From assembly GCA_021904315.1 (NCBI GenBank), contig CM038919.1, positions 9,114,001 through 9,178,000 on the forward strand: DNA of 64,000 bases. The letters run 5' to 3'. Shown here in pieces: positions 33,323 to 45,989 of this stretch (position 1 is the stretch's first letter; the number at the start of each line of letters is the position of its first letter). Position numbers and translations under genes: made by a program. The stretch is from Sphagnum magellanicum. Its lineage: Eukaryota > Streptophyta > Sphagnopsida > Sphagnales > Sphagnaceae. The notes below the pieces were generated by a model, which searched no databases, had not been told where the DNA came from, and worked only from the letters and a program-made list of their open reading frames with translations.

Positions 33323-36300
33323 ATGGGGGATCAGGAATCGGAGAAATTGGAAGAGGGAGCTTATGCCACGAGCTTACACCAAGCAGTGAAAGAGAATGAC
33401 ATTCGAAGCATTAGGAGCTTAGTAGAAGGAGGTGCCAAAGTGCAAGCGCCTGACAAGATTGGAAGAACGCCTCTGCACTGGGCTTTAGTTTTTGGGCATG
33501 AAGAAGCTGCCAGGGTGTTGATTATCAATACTCCCAAGAGAGCATTGGATGCAAGAGATGGGTTTGGATGCACTGCTCTCCACTATGGAGCTGCAACTGG
33601 ACGAACACAAGTCGCGAGAATTCTTATAGAGAGAGGAGCTGCTATCAATGCTCTGGATTCCAACAAACGGACTCCTTTGCATTTGGCAGCTCAGAATGTC
33701 AATCCTGACATGGTGGAGCTTCTCACCAGCAGAGGAGCTGACAAATCTCTTGCAGATGTGAAGGGTGCTTTACCATTTGACGTTGCCACAGATTGGAACT
33801 CTTTGTCTTCAATACCATGTCTGAGACCTGACACCACAAAGCTCGTCAGTGACAAGGTAATCCAAAGGCTCCTCTTTGCTTGCTTGCACCTTTGCTCCTG
33901 CTTCTCCATGCATTGAGAATTCTGCTTTCATGCTGTCTCAATTTGATTTTCTATTCTCTTAAGCTACAGAGGCAGTTTAGAAAGTGCACACCAACAATTT
34001 ACCTTTGTTGATGCACAAACTGCACACATGGAATTCTTAGATATGTATCATGAAGGTGGTACTGGTCTAGGGTTTTGTTCAGTTCACAGTTCACATGCAG
34101 AAATGTTCATGAAATGACGGTGTGCTTTTTGGCAGGTTGATACAGCAGAGGTGTTCTTGGATAGAAAAGAAGTTATTTTGGAAATTCCCACAAACAAGAG
34201 GAAGAGCTTTGTTGCTGAAAAGCCACCAAGGCAGGGTCCATCATTAGAGAGACTGTTAGGGGTGTGGAAGGCAGCTGAAAGAGAGGCCCGTAGGAAGAAA
34301 GATGCAGAGGTGGAAGCTGCTCAGAAGGTATATTATATGCACACACACAGATTGCAAGTGTTAAAAACAAAGCTATTTGAGTCACTTCCTGTCCTAACTC
34401 TGTTGAACTTTCACATAAGACTGGAGAAATTGACATCTTTTGGCAGTGTATTTCTGCCCTTGTCTGCATAGCAAAGCTCTTGATGCACTTATAACCCTAA
34501 TTCTCCTGTGCCTATTCAGAGCTTAGTTTTGTGAAGGTGCTAAAGAATTTGTTTGTGAGTGCAGGCAACAGCAACATTGAACACAGCATTGAAGGAATGG
34601 AGAAAGGCAGAGTTAGAGGTCAGGATTCTCAAGGCACAGATTTCCAATATCTCAAATTTATGCAATTGTAAGCTAGTTGCAGGTGAGTCTGCAATCACAG
34701 AGGAAGGGAGGACTTGTGGGCAGCAGTCTTGTAACAAGAAGCCACCTGAAGGAGGAGCTTCTATGACAAGTAGTGCTAGACACCAATCTCTGTCTGTTGA
34801 TGTTGAGTCCTCAGCAACTGCAGAGGAACAAGAGCAATGTTCTACTGACAGCCAAGTAAGTGGGGATCTGGAAACATCTCTTTATGTCCAACAAAATGCA
34901 TTTTTTTGTGTCTCAATCTGCCTTTCAAGATTTTACAAATTTTGCTTCTTATGACCCTCTATCGGATCAAAGAGACCATGGTTCATTGGGAACTCGATTT
35001 GCACAGCTACCTCATGCACAACATTACTTTTGCAATTGTAAGCCTAATATTATTATACAATGGGGTGGAAAATTCTGCAGCAGTCAAGCAATGATCTATC
35101 ATGGTGTACAGAGTGGGAGGTGCAAGGGATGGAGGCAACCACCACACAAGTGCTCTCTCCACAGGAGAGAAAATCACCCAAGCTCCTCCACAAGGGAGAA
35201 GATGCAGAGCCAGTGTGGGTACAGGTACCCACATTCAAACAGAAATTTGACATATTAAGCTCTGATGTTGGCTTGAAAACATCAAACTCTTTTGATACTG
35301 CTCATTTCTTAGTGATGGTAGGTGGTCTCTCTGAAAAGTTACCCTTCATGTCAAGCTTGGAGGTCTACTGAGCACCTATCAGCTACGACCACATGTACAT
35401 TATCTGAGCAAAAGCTTTTGATGTACAATTATCTTTGGATCTTCAGCAAGAATGTGCTGTGCTGGTTCCTTTATACAAATGAATGGAAACTACCTGAGCA
35501 ACTACCAGCTTCTCATTTCTAAGGATTCCTTCATCTGCATCTTGCTTCTTGCTCCTATAAAGTGGCCAATTGTACTTAGTTGACTACTGTGTATACTATT
35601 GCTATCAGACAAACCCGCAGGTGTGTCAATTAAAACTAAAACTGATCAACATGCCAAAACTAAAACTAAAACCATCTAATTTCTTGGCAGAAGGTAATTC
35701 TACACTTCAAACCACCTCCATCTTGAAAACCCAGAAGCCTTTTAAGAATCCTGCATTTTCAAAAAATTACACCACACAACTCTTGAAGCTCAACCTTCCA
35801 TACAAAACATCTCTTTTTCACTGGAATGTCGCCACTTCTTTGGTCCCAGAACGGTTTACAACAACAAAGCGTTTATCACAATTTAGCTTCAGCATGCTAA
35901 CCTCAGAAGGAAAGAGGTTTTGCTTTTCAGGGAAGACTGGTAAGTTTTTGCATCATTAGGATTGACATCAATAGTCATAACTGGAGATGGCCTGAAGAAA
36001 TTGCTTCTGACATCTCACAATGATCTTCTGCAATCCAAATATTAATATGGTGCAAGATGAAATTCTGATAATAAGAAAGTGTTTGTTCAGGTGTGGCCCA
36101 AGCGCACCATGGATGGGTCTTCATCTGCATTTGATGCCATCCCTCCCACCTCTCCCATTGAACATAATTCAATCCTTGCCCAAGAGACACAAGAAGCAGG
36201 GCAATAAATGAAGGTCCACTAAAAGCCCAAAGGGCTAATTGGATTCAGTGCAAAATCTAAAGGAAATGAAGAGAAGAACTCTAACTAAGATTTGGCCTAC

Positions 36301-36448
36301 TGATTGTGGAATTAAAATGGAAAGAGAACATGAAGGAGTTTTCACTTCAGAAGTGTTGCTAGATATACAGATCACTGTCAGTTCCAGTTCTGAAAACCTT
36401 AATGCTTTGAATATAGAATTGGCAAACCAGTGGCAATCTCAAGGATGA
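33323..36448 (+). CDS. Ankyrin-repeat protein with coiled coil, about six exons
   Basis: Exons: 33323-33856, 34136-34327, 34565-34855 and 35081-35224 (or to 35317), all phase 0; then 35621-35939 and 36249-36448, joined in phase 1. All borders are GT-AG. The product is about 559 residues (590 with the longer fourth exon). Residues about 16-165 form four to five ankyrin repeats, with GRTPLHWALVFGHEEAARVL, GCTALHYGAATGRTQVARIL and KRTPLHLAAQNVNPDMVELL in series. Exons 2-3 add a charged helix (ERLLGVWKAAEREARRKK; LKEWRKAELEVRILKAQI) likely to form a coiled coil. The rest is Ser/Thr-rich without a known domain. No membrane segment or catalytic site is seen, so it is probably a binding scaffold; the specific role is not recognised. 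The 3' end is unsure: 36091-36207 is also an open, exon-like piece (VWPKRTMDGSSSAF, ending in a stop) but needs phase 0. Exons 1-4 are firm. Confidence 0.75.
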
Positions 36449-37308
36449 ATCTCTACAAGCAAACAGTGCAGGCCAATCCTTCCAGTGTACAGCATTCTTG
36501 AACAGCTCCTGGCTGGTGAGTCTTAAGGAGTATCCAACTCATGCCTAGAGCGTGGGTATTCAAAAGTCTTTGCACAGAGAGAGAGAGAGAGAGCTTCTTG
36601 CCATCATGAATCTTCCATGAAAGCCCCAAACATGGGCTGGTTATCTTCTTCAAATAGCAATTGAAACCCCTAAGCTCAAATCCAAAACAAGTAAACCCAC
36701 CACCTTCTCCTTTTGTTGTGGGTGGTGTGTCTAGTGCTCCACAAACCCATTGATTGTTCTTCTTCCACTGTTGAACATTTGTTTCTCAACTTTGTCAACC
36801 AACGTCCTTGGCCCCTTGATAAGAAGGTTCTGCGCATTCTTGTTGTTGAGCTCGCCCGTTATTCCTCTACTCCCTGATTCTCTGATCAAATAGGGATGTG
36901 CATGGCGGCAAACTTACTTCACTTGTGGCAGCAGCAACAACTCCCACACTCCTTTGCTGATTTGTAAAAGGATGAATTTCCATCTTGACATGTTCCTGAC
37001 GACTCTGAAGATTATTCACATTGTTCTTGGTGTACCCAACAAGCTACACTGTAATCTGATGATTTTATGGAGATTCTGTCAGGGTTTAGGCTTTACATTG
37101 AATCTCACATTCTGTATGCGTCAACAAGCGCATAAGTAACCCTTTCATGTAAACCTCCCTTTCATGGCACCATTGCAGATCACGAGTGAGATAAAGCTGA
37201 GAATTTTTTGGGCTACAGTTGAGGTTGACACACAACTTTTTCTCAATGCTTTCAGCATTGGTTCATCAAGAGTCTCTTAAAGCGACGTCAGAGGACTCAG
37301 AAGTGGAG
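36449..37308. other. 3' flank of the ankyrin gene
   Basis: Holds a GA microsatellite (about 36576-36593) and short open segments without recognised domains. CG content is closer to that of the gene than of the repeats. Confidence 0.4.
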
Positions 37309-37325
37309 TTTAGGGTTTAGGGTTT
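37309..37325 (+). repeat. Two telomere-type TTTAGGG units (telo-box)
   Basis: TTTAGGGTTTAGGGTTT. Plant telo-boxes occur near promoters of growth-related genes and as interstitial telomere traces. No start site is evident beside it. Confidence 0.6.
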
Positions 37326-37539
37326 CTTGTTGGATCATATGCATCAGAGTCCCTGCCTGGTTTACGAACGCGACACAACCAACAAGGGTAGAGCCTGCAG
37401 AGTTGTCATGAAACAGATTTTGCGTTCAGGAAGAGTTTCAAGACGAAGGACAATTTCATCTGTTTGCTGCCACTTTTTCTCTTGGACCTGGAAGGTTAGA
37501 AAACCAACCTAACATTGAATTCAACTGCATCCTATGCCA

Positions 37540-37790
37540 CGGATACAGCGGATACGATGGATAGAAATTTACAGTACTCCTTGTAGTTCAAGTGCGCAGA
37601 TCCAGGTCTGCGGCGCCAGAAGGTGCGGCGCCAGAGGGTGCTGAGATTCTCGGGACAGCGAAGGGACTCCCGTCGGCTCACGTACCAAAGCGTGAGAACG
37701 CGATTCGCGAGGACCTAGGGGGCCAGTACCCACACACGAGCCATTACAAGGATTAGACGCTTAAACCAGTCCGGGAAGGGTTTGATATAG
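37540..37790. other. CpG-retaining islet
   Basis: More than fifteen CG dinucleotides in about 250 bp, while the DNA beyond 37800 has almost none. Contains GGTGCGGCGCCAGAGGGTGC-type repeats (GCGGCGCCAGA twice, about 37610-37640) and a hairpin CTCACG...CGTGAG (37678-37694). No domain is recognised in its open frames. Confidence 0.6.
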
Positions 37791-38701
37791 ACCTTGATAC
37801 CCTCAGGGTAAGGGTAAAGAACCCCCTGACTGGGGAAAAAAAACTCTGGATTTATCCACGGGTTAACATATAGACTTGTCATTTCAAAAATTATATAATT
37901 AAATATCATTCATACTTTCTTTAATATATCCAAATACTATTGCATTATCTCGTGTTTTTGTTATTTATACCTATGATTTATACATTGTAAGAAACTAAAG
38001 GAGTAAATTGCATCAAGTATTATGGTGGAGAATTTAATGTAATACTCAAAATCATTTTATGTGAGAAAAAGTTACATAAAGGTGAAAACTTTATGATTCA
38101 TTTTAATGTAATAATAAATGAGAAATGTGAATTAATCGTTATCTTTTTTCAAAAAGACATTCAAAATCATTTAAAGGTGAAGATAGAGTTTAAGTAAAAA
38201 ATAAATTCTAATTTTGTGTTCACTCTATTCTTTAATAGTATGATCATTTTTTAATGTGAAAATTTAACTTCACTTTGAAAAGGAAATTTTTTAAGCATAT
38301 GTGAAAAAAAAAATAAGAAAATTGGTAAAGAAGGTGGAGGTTTGTCAATTTTATAATTATGTTTGTAAATGTAAATCTAATAATCATTTTTAAAAATCTA
38401 TGGAATGCATTTTAGTAGGTAAATTAATATTTAAAATTAGATTTTATGATCATTTAGTTTCGTTGTGAAAGGGAATTTTTCAAGGGTAAAAATAGTGGGA
38501 AAGGAGGTGGAGATTTTGAAAAGGTATTTTGAAAAATAGTTGTAAAGTTTTTGCCTTTTCATGCATTTAGGGGAGAGGAGGGAGATAATTACATGATTTT
38601 ATTTTATTTTAAACTAGTGGAAAAGGTAGTTATTTTAGCAAATGACATAGACATAACTACATGATTTTATTTTATTTTAAAATTTACCTTCAAAATAAAG
38701 A
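37791..38701. other. Gene-less AT-rich stretch
   Basis: CG-poor, AT-rich; ACATGATTTTATTTTATTTT occurs twice near 38594 and 38661. Nothing coding. Confidence 0.5.
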
Positions 38702-38709
38702 GTGTATAC

Positions 38710-39130
38710 CAATGTTGGGTGGATAAAAACCATCGGTTCTAGTTAGTGATAATCAAATTGGAACCAAGTCTCATTCTTGGAATTGGAACATGAATTGGAA
38801 AATGATTTTATTTTCTTTAAAAATCATACTTAAAACCAAGTTTCTAGGTCCAATTAGGTGTGGAATCAAAATCGGAACCAAGAATGTTAGTAAAAATTGT
38901 TTTTAGGAAAAAAAAATGACTAAATTAAGAGTTACTAGTTAGTTCAATTTTGAGTTAGTAAGGACTAGACCGAAATTAGGTTTAATGTTCAAAATCAAAA
39001 TTGCATCTAGAACCTAAAACCAAATTCCCATTTCCATTTATATGTGGAATTGGAATCAAGATCATTTTAATTTAATATTTAAAATTAAAACTAGATATTC
39101 TTCATAAGACTATAGAATTGCCCAACACTA
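38710..39130. mobile_element. Non-autonomous hAT-like element
   Basis: The left end CAATGTTGGGTGG and the right end TTGCCCAACACTA are inverted relatives. Flanks GTGTATAC (38702-38709) and GCATGTAC (39131-39138) agree at five of eight bases, and all three differences are transitions, consistent with a decayed duplication. The interior has the same AACCAAGT/GGAACC words as the copy at 31127. Confidence 0.65.
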
Positions 39131-39138
39131 GCATGTAC

Positions 39139-40090
39139 ATGACTTTAATAAAAACATTACCCCTTTCATTCCTAGCAAGGGTGAATTAACTACAATTTGT
39201 ACACAAAAAATTGAAACAATTTTGTGGTAAAATAAACCATTGCCAATTCAAAATGTGCAAGATCATCTTTGTGCTTCTTCATGAACATCTTTGCACATTT
39301 CAAGCTTTTGTACTAATGAATGTTGTGTTGCTGCATTACATGAGTAGAGAACTTCACAACAATTCTACCATCCTTCTTCCCCCTTCTTACATTTCATTCT
39401 GTTACACCTCTACAACAAGAATTTCCTCAAAACTTGTGTAGGCCTACTACTAGTGAATTGTTCAATCAAAGAAAATGGTCCAAGAGAGTTTGTTTGGAAA
39501 TCATGATTTGAATGACATCAAATTTGAAAGTGAAAAATATACACAAGAAGGCAACACATATGTAGGTATCTAGATCAAACACATCAATTCTATAATGACT
39601 TTGAAATTTGGATTCATATCTTGTAATCTTTTATGCCTTTGAATTACTTCAACAAAATTGAAATGAAACAAAATTAACAAATGTTTAAGAAATCATATAT
39701 ATTCCAAGTGGGTGAGGTTATAAAACACATTGTAAAAGAGCTTCTCAAAACCAACAATGGAAAAAAAAAACACATCGAAGCATTTGCATCAAAGTCTATA
39801 AACGACATCCAAATCAAAAGGTGACGTCGTGATAACCAAACTAGGAATACCCAAAAGTAATGGCATTGATATAAGTCAAGTGAAAGGAATTTATTATAGG
39901 TTTGGATACTATAGATCCAATCAATCAATTTGAAATAACTACATCAACATAGAAGATTCAGATTGCGAATGCAATTTATGCAAGTGAGCATTTACTTTTG
40001 TTGAAGAATGGGGCATTGTGTAAGAGGATTTCAAGAGGAATTTTTACTACATGAAAGGAACAAAGCACAACACAAAATACTAAGATATGA
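39139..40090. other. Gene-less stretch, possible transposon coding remnants
   Basis: Short protein-like pieces occur in broken frames (for example SELFNQRKWSKRVCL near 39450) without a recognised family. CATTACAAGAAAAAGG at 40091 resembles a CACTA-type terminus. Confidence 0.35.
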
Positions 40091-40800
40091 CATTACAAGA
40101 AAAAGGAACTTTGAATTTTCCTCAACACTAGAATAAAAACATGTATCAGGTTATTGACTCCTTCATGGGCAATAGACCAATTCAATGGTTGCCTCCTCAC
40201 ATCCGTGATTTAATGGCATGAAGTAATAATGTTTATGTTGCTTTGAGGATGCTAGATTAAAGTTTATAGTATGTTCAAGAAGGCACATTTAAAATGGAAA
40301 TGAGGACCATGTTGAAGAAGGTGCAAAAGTTGTAAGTGAATGTTCATACAAGCCAAAAGTTAGTCCTACAAAACATGTGTCTAATGCACCTACATCCCCC
40401 TTGCCATTTGTACCCTCACAACATCATGTTGTAAAAACCATGACACTTTCCAAGATTCTAATTGTTCACATACCACCAAATGGTTTTTGGGAATGACCAA
40501 TTCATCTAGATACCATTGTCAATGACCATGTAATTCCAAAAAATAATTCAAATTGATCTATCCAAATAATTGGTCCTTTAATTGGCAAGAACAATGTTTG
40601 AAAACACAGGGGTCAAAAGGAAAACATTAATTGTCAACAATGTTATGGTGGAGGTCACAAAAAATGGAAACAAAATGCTTATAACATCGATCAGTAATAT
40701 ACAAAAGACAAACTTGAAGATTGAGAATTGGAGGATTGAGTATTATAAGTTGAGAGATGTAGAAGCTAACAACACACAAAAAAACATGGTTTAAACAATC
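40091..40800 (+). pseudogene. Unidentified degraded coding remnant
   Basis: Protein-like segments read in the plus direction: FMGNRPIQWLPPHIRDLMA near 40166-40222, and an open frame at 40582-40794 with KTNLKIENWRIEYYKLRDVE. Stops and shifts separate them. The composition looks protein-derived, probably from a transposon, but I do not recognise the family. Confidence 0.3.
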
Positions 40801-41689
40801 TTTGGACTTACAAAGGTTATGAAAGTCCTCAAATTGACAAAACCATGATTTGGAATCCTCCAAACAATGTTCACACTCCAAACAATGGTCACACATTGTT
40901 TTGAACAACAAAATAAATGAATCCATTTGATTGCATACATATGAATGACTTTTGAATTTAGAGCACTTGCATTTTGAACTTGTAATTCAATTTGATTCTA
41001 CTTTGCAATTTGGATTGAGACACATTGATTTTGTTTTGCAAATTTGAATTGAATCACATTATACAAACCATTTGGATTGAGGCCATTACACATGTTTTGG
41101 ACTAAATTTCGTTGATGCCCTAAGCAAATTATTTGCATCCAACTATGCTCCAAATGTCTCTTGACCTTCAATGATTGGAGACCTTTTTTCATGGGCACTC
41201 CTTGTGTGTCACATACCTTGTTATTTCTCTACATGGTACTTGCATTTCAGGTGTGGTAACTTCCCTTGTAGCTTCTAATTCAAGAATCTACAAAATGTTG
41301 TCAATGTTTATTTCCTACCATCCAAATAACATGTTACATAATATGCAACAACAAGTAATCAAGTTAAGGATCATTGTAATGTGCAATTTTATTCTCCCAT
41401 GAAGTTCATTAAATATTTTTTTCAAATCCCAATTGCATTATCTACTAGACCTTCTTCTCTGAGTGAAAGCATGATTAGGTGGCTCAAAAGTGGCATTTGA
41501 AAGTGCTTACTCTAACATTAATGATTTTTTTGCAATTTATTCATAAATCTTATAAATATCCCATATTTTTTAATCATAAATATTAATAAACCAACCTATG
41601 AATATCCTTAAACATGTGATTGATCAAAAAATCCATGGAAAAGATTTTTTTTTTTGATGTGAAATGGACTTTCAAGGATAAATATTTAC

Positions 41690-42080
41690 AACAATTATGT
41701 CATTTAGAACTTTTAAAAATTAAATATATATATATTAGGAAAGTTTCAATGCACTTCACTAATAAAATCTTCATTTGATAATGGTTTATTTTATTTTATT
41801 CATTTTGACACTACTTTGACATTTTTTTGAGTCCACATTTTTCATTTTCTCTATGTGACAAACATGGTGTTGTCATTTCAAAAGTCCATTATGAGTCCAT
41901 AATCTTCTTATAATTCATCGAAATTTTTTATGATGGTTCCCATTAAAGTTTATGACAACATGAATAATTAAAAAATTGACAATGTCAATTTTGATAATAG
42001 CTTAAAATTTTACGTTTGTATGTAATCCAGAAAATTTACAAATGTGACAATCTAAACTATCCACTTATTTATGGGGAACC
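41690..42080 (+). repeat. Dispersed repeat, copy 2 of the pair
   Basis: Direct-orientation homolog of 18600-18985, sharing CATTTTGACACTAC-, TTTTTTGAGTCCAC-, ATGTGACAA- and CCATTATGAGTCCAT-type segments in the same order. 42165-42400 continues as a reversed homolog of 22480-22860, so these blocks may belong to one larger element family. Confidence 0.7.
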
Positions 42081-42164
42081 CCTCTCGTGTTTTTTGTTGA
42101 ACAATCTTTCTAAATTGGTATTGTCATCCCCTTTGGATGTAAACAAGATAACATGAACCACACC

Positions 42165-42400
42165 TGCTTGCTTAGGGGACTACTTTTAAGGGTTTGAATA
42201 TTTTTAAAATTTCAACAAAATTTCTTTATATTATTGTGACAAAATTAATGTAAAACTTTCAAGATATATGTAATTTTCAAAAGTTTTGAAGTCTATTTAT
42301 TATGGGGAACACCAAATTAAATTAATGATTTTAAACGTGAAAAACTAAACACACGTTACACTTATTGTGGCTCATGTTAATGTGACTACACCCCTTCTCT
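42165..42400 (-). repeat. Dispersed repeat matching 22480-22860 in reverse
   Basis: Reverse complement holds AACGTGTGTTT, TTAATTTAATTTGGTGTT and AATAGACTTCAAAACTTTTG, as at 22480-22860, although the spacing differs. Confidence 0.65.
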
Positions 42401-43387
42401 ATGTGGTGTGATAATCTAATCAAACAGCAAGTATCCCTTATCCCCTAATAGATAAGGAAGAATAACATCTTGGCATCTTGAGCTTTTTGGATTGAAAAGC
42501 TCATGGAATTAAGCTTAATTATAAAACCTTGATTTTTGCAAGACCTATGAATCATTCACATTCCTTGGCAACCCCACAAATAGGTCCATGAATTTTTTTA
42601 ATCATTAACTACAACTCAAGATAGACCACATTTTACCCTCTGGTCTTGTGGTAGTATTAGTCTTCATTAAATGGGCCTATTGGTTTAGCAATGGCAAAAT
42701 TAGTACCATTAATAGCTCCCTCAATGCTTGGAAGGTTGCAAAAACTTTTAAATCTTTCATGACTACATCCATTTTTGGTCAAATTGGCCATGTGATCATG
42801 TTGCTAAACATAATGTTACTTGTTATTATGACTTCTCAAATAATAAGAAAAACTACAAATCTGCCTACAACAAAAAGCTTGTTACATATTAACAAGTTAA
42901 TGCCTTGAACTAGTTTGTGAATTGCACATGCAACATGTAGTTCAACTAGAATAACAAGACGATACTTTGTATTTTGCTTCCAAATTTTAAAAATTCAATT
43001 GGTTAACAATGTCAAACAATGTAGTTTTGGTCATACAAAAAGTTCTTACCAAATATCATCAACATATTCAATTACCAAAAAAATGGTTATGTTTTTTGGT
43101 TTAACCCAATGCCCATGTTCACCACTTAGAAACCCCAAGTTGCATCCCATTCTATAGCTATGAAGACAAATGGTTGTGTTAAAAAATTGTAGATTTGTTG
43201 TTGTTGAAATATTTGCATTGACATTTGGAAAACAATATTGACAATGTAATATATATCACATTGTCTAGAGCATGTTCACAAGGAACATAAGGATGTTTAT
43301 AAGAAGACCAAGGTCGTTGTTTACATCCATGTAAACCAAACCAACTATAAAAAGGATCACAAACACAAAGCATGAAATGAATTATAC
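42401..43387. other. Gene-less stretch
   Basis: The open frame 42648-42908 is hydrophobic and has no recognised domain; it is probably a chance frame in decayed repeat DNA. Confidence 0.35.
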
Positions 43388-43390
43388 ACT

Positions 43391-43544
43391 CACTATTACA
43401 AAATGTGGTTGTAGTTCACTAGTCCCTGTCCATTAGACCAATGAATTCACTACTTCTTTACTAGTCCCCGTTCACTACAACTAGTGAATTCATTCAAAAT
43501 CCAGTGAAATCACTTGGCGTACATGGACACCTTTTGTTGTAGTA
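43391..43544. mobile_element. 154-bp CACTA-type MITE with ACT target duplication
   Basis: The left end CACTATTACAAAATGTGG and the right end CCTTTTGTTGTAGTA (reverse TACTACAACAAAAGG) are inverted relatives of the plant CACTA terminus. ACT flanks both sides (43388-43390 and 43545-43547). Subterminal words CACTAGTCCC, TACTAGTCCCC and CACTACAACTAGTGAA repeat inside, as in CACTA elements. No coding capacity. Confidence 0.7.
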
Positions 43545-43547
43545 ACT

Positions 43548-44605
43548 AGACAAGTTGCATAATGCATTGACAAAAAGCAAAAAATGATCAGTAAATAGTT
43601 TGAAAGTTGTAATGTCAAACTTCAATTAATTGCATGAAATTAATTGGAAAGTAGGTTGAACAAAACTTGGATAAGTTGCAAAAAAATTGTGATTGAACTA
43701 CAAATGAAATACTGGAAGTGATAACATGCAAAAGGAACAAAGTTTGGAAGGAATGTGCAAGGATTTGAAAATAAACCCAAATGATTTGCAATGCACAAAT
43801 GACATACTTGAAAAGATTACAAAACACATGTTGAAGCAGATGCATTTATTTCTAAATGGTAATTTTTGAAAATTTTCAATCACTAAAAAATAAAATAATA
43901 ATAAATCATATTTTAATTTTACAAATCAATAATGAATTTTTTTTCAAAGATTTTTAATAACCAAAAGTGCCAAACAAAATATAGTAAATTTTTTATATTT
44001 TTATATCTCGATTTTAAAATTAAAAAATGAAGTGCTTTTGCAAATAAGTGAGAAAAAAATAATCATATTTTAAAATCATTTTCAATGTGTAGCAAAATAT
44101 AGGATCAATAATCAAAGATTTGAACATCATATTTATTTACAAATTACAACCACTTTCAATACATCTTCATAATGGATTATTATCGTCACTTTGGTTGCAT
44201 AAAGGAGATCCTTTAATATATAGTGCTCATAAATGCAACAAAATGAAACAACAAAACATTCACAAAAGAAAGAACCATCAAATACAAAATTAACATAAAA
44301 TTTACAAGATGCGTAAGTTCAAGCATACATAATAAAATGTGGAAAAAATGAAATTTGACATAACAATAAATTAGCAAAGATAAGAATACTAGAAGAGCAT
44401 TAAAAAAATCATAAGAAAGGGAGAAGATAACCTCTTAATATTCACAAATCTTCTACTTCATTGCAATCTTTACTTGCATAGCAATTGAAAATGTGGTCCC
44501 TCTTGCAAAACATAAGTGGAATTAAGAAAATAAAGTGCAACAAACTTGCAAAACACAGTCAAATATAATGTGACAACCTAAATAAAACAAACAACTATCA
44601 TGCTA
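43548..44605. other. Gene-less AT-rich stretch
   Basis: CG-poor and A-rich; nothing coding. Confidence 0.5.
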
Positions 44606-44735
44606 GAAGGAAAGCGAGGAGAAGGAAGGTAGGGGAAGGAAAAGAGCATGAAAACAAAGAAAGTTGTGAAAAGAATGAAGAGGAAAATGGGGTGTGAGAA
44701 GAAATGAAAGAAGAATTAGAATGGAAAGAGATGAT
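44606..44735 (+). other. Purine-rich tract
   Basis: Nearly all A and G on the plus strand for about 130 bp (GGAAGG, GAAAAGAG, AGAAGAAATG words). No gene evidence beside it. Confidence 0.6.
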
Positions 44736-44869
44736 GTACCTTCATGTTATCAGTACATGCATAAATGTAGATGGTAGGGATTAAATTTTTACAATGGCAA
44801 GTTATTGTGGGACCATTGGCACCATGTGTGGACCAGTTTTGTGTGTGAAAATGGTTTGGGACTTAAACT

Positions 44870-45700
44870 ATGTGTAAATGTAAGTGTGAGTGTAAAATCA
44901 TTTAAATTTACTTTATGTTATAAACTACGTTTAAGCATAAGTGTAAATGTAAAAATAAACACATGATTTATATGGTTTTATGCGACTATGCAAAATAATG
45001 TAAGTGTAAAACAAATGCATTTATATGTTTTTTACATGACCATGTAAAAAAATGTAAATTTTTTTTTTTTTACTAAAAGATTAGGGGATTTCATAATGTT
45101 TTTGTTGATAGGCCAACCAAATGGCCCATTGCAAAAAAAACCATCAAAACATTCACCCACAACTAATTAATATGGATTTAAAAGATTGTATGATCATTAA
45201 AAATATGTAGTAAAGTTACCCATAAAATAAAGAATACACAACACCAAAACCCTAAGTTTGGTCATAAATAGGGTGAAATTAAAAAAACTTCCAAGAAAGT
45301 ACATTAGTATTCAACCAACGGTGAAACTTAGAAAATCATCAATTTTTGTGGTAAATTAAATTTCATCTTGTTTTTCTTTTCCCCTAAGGGCTTCCACTAT
45401 TGCTCCATATTGTATTTCCACTATGCCTACATGTACAACTACTATATTTACTTATGCATTAAATGTTGAGTTTCAACATTTCATACCCAACTTTAATAAA
45501 ATTTCCTTATTTTATAGATACCACAACAAAAGAGGTTTGGGGGCAAAAGGAGGCCCAAAGACAAGGTGGGTTTACATATAACTTTGATATATATATTTAC
45601 ACTTACATGCCCAAAACATTTACATGAGGTTGTGTAAGCATATTTGAAAAATATTAACAATGATTTTATGTAAGTGTAAGTGTGGGCATTAAGACTTAGG
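44870..45700. repeat. Old element with GTAAATGTAAGTGT-type ends
   Basis: GTGTAAATGTAAGTGTGAGTG near 44872 and related words to 45060 are mirrored by ATTTACACTTACATGCCC near 45595 and a direct TTATGTAAGTGTAAGTGTGG near 45673. The pattern suggests a decayed inverted-repeat element or minisatellite pair; the borders are rough. Confidence 0.4.
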
Positions 45701-45989
45701 TATGCATTGGTATTTATATATGTATGTTACCTCGAAATAAATGAAATCAAGGAATCATTGGGATGAGGGAACCAATAGATGAACCTAGCTTTGGTCCTAG
45801 GTTAGATGGGACCTACCCAGGAAACTAATCTTTGGTTTTCTAATAAAAAATTTATAACCAAACTCAATTGGGTCTGTTAAGCTTGAAGTTTAAAATTGGA
45901 ACTACACCAAACTTGTTTTTAAAACCCAATTTTTGTTTCAATTATAAGGTTTAGAACTTTAAGGTTTTTCTTTTTGTATGTCTTTGTGT

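Noticed and set aside
33361..33909. Minus-strand open frames opposite the ankyrin exon
   Set aside because: Antisense shadows of the plus-strand coding exon, with no domain of their own.
37715..37909. Minus-strand open frame of 64 codons, part of it protein-like
   Set aside because: Crosses from the CpG islet into AT-rich repeat DNA, and no family is recognised, so it is not listed as a gene.
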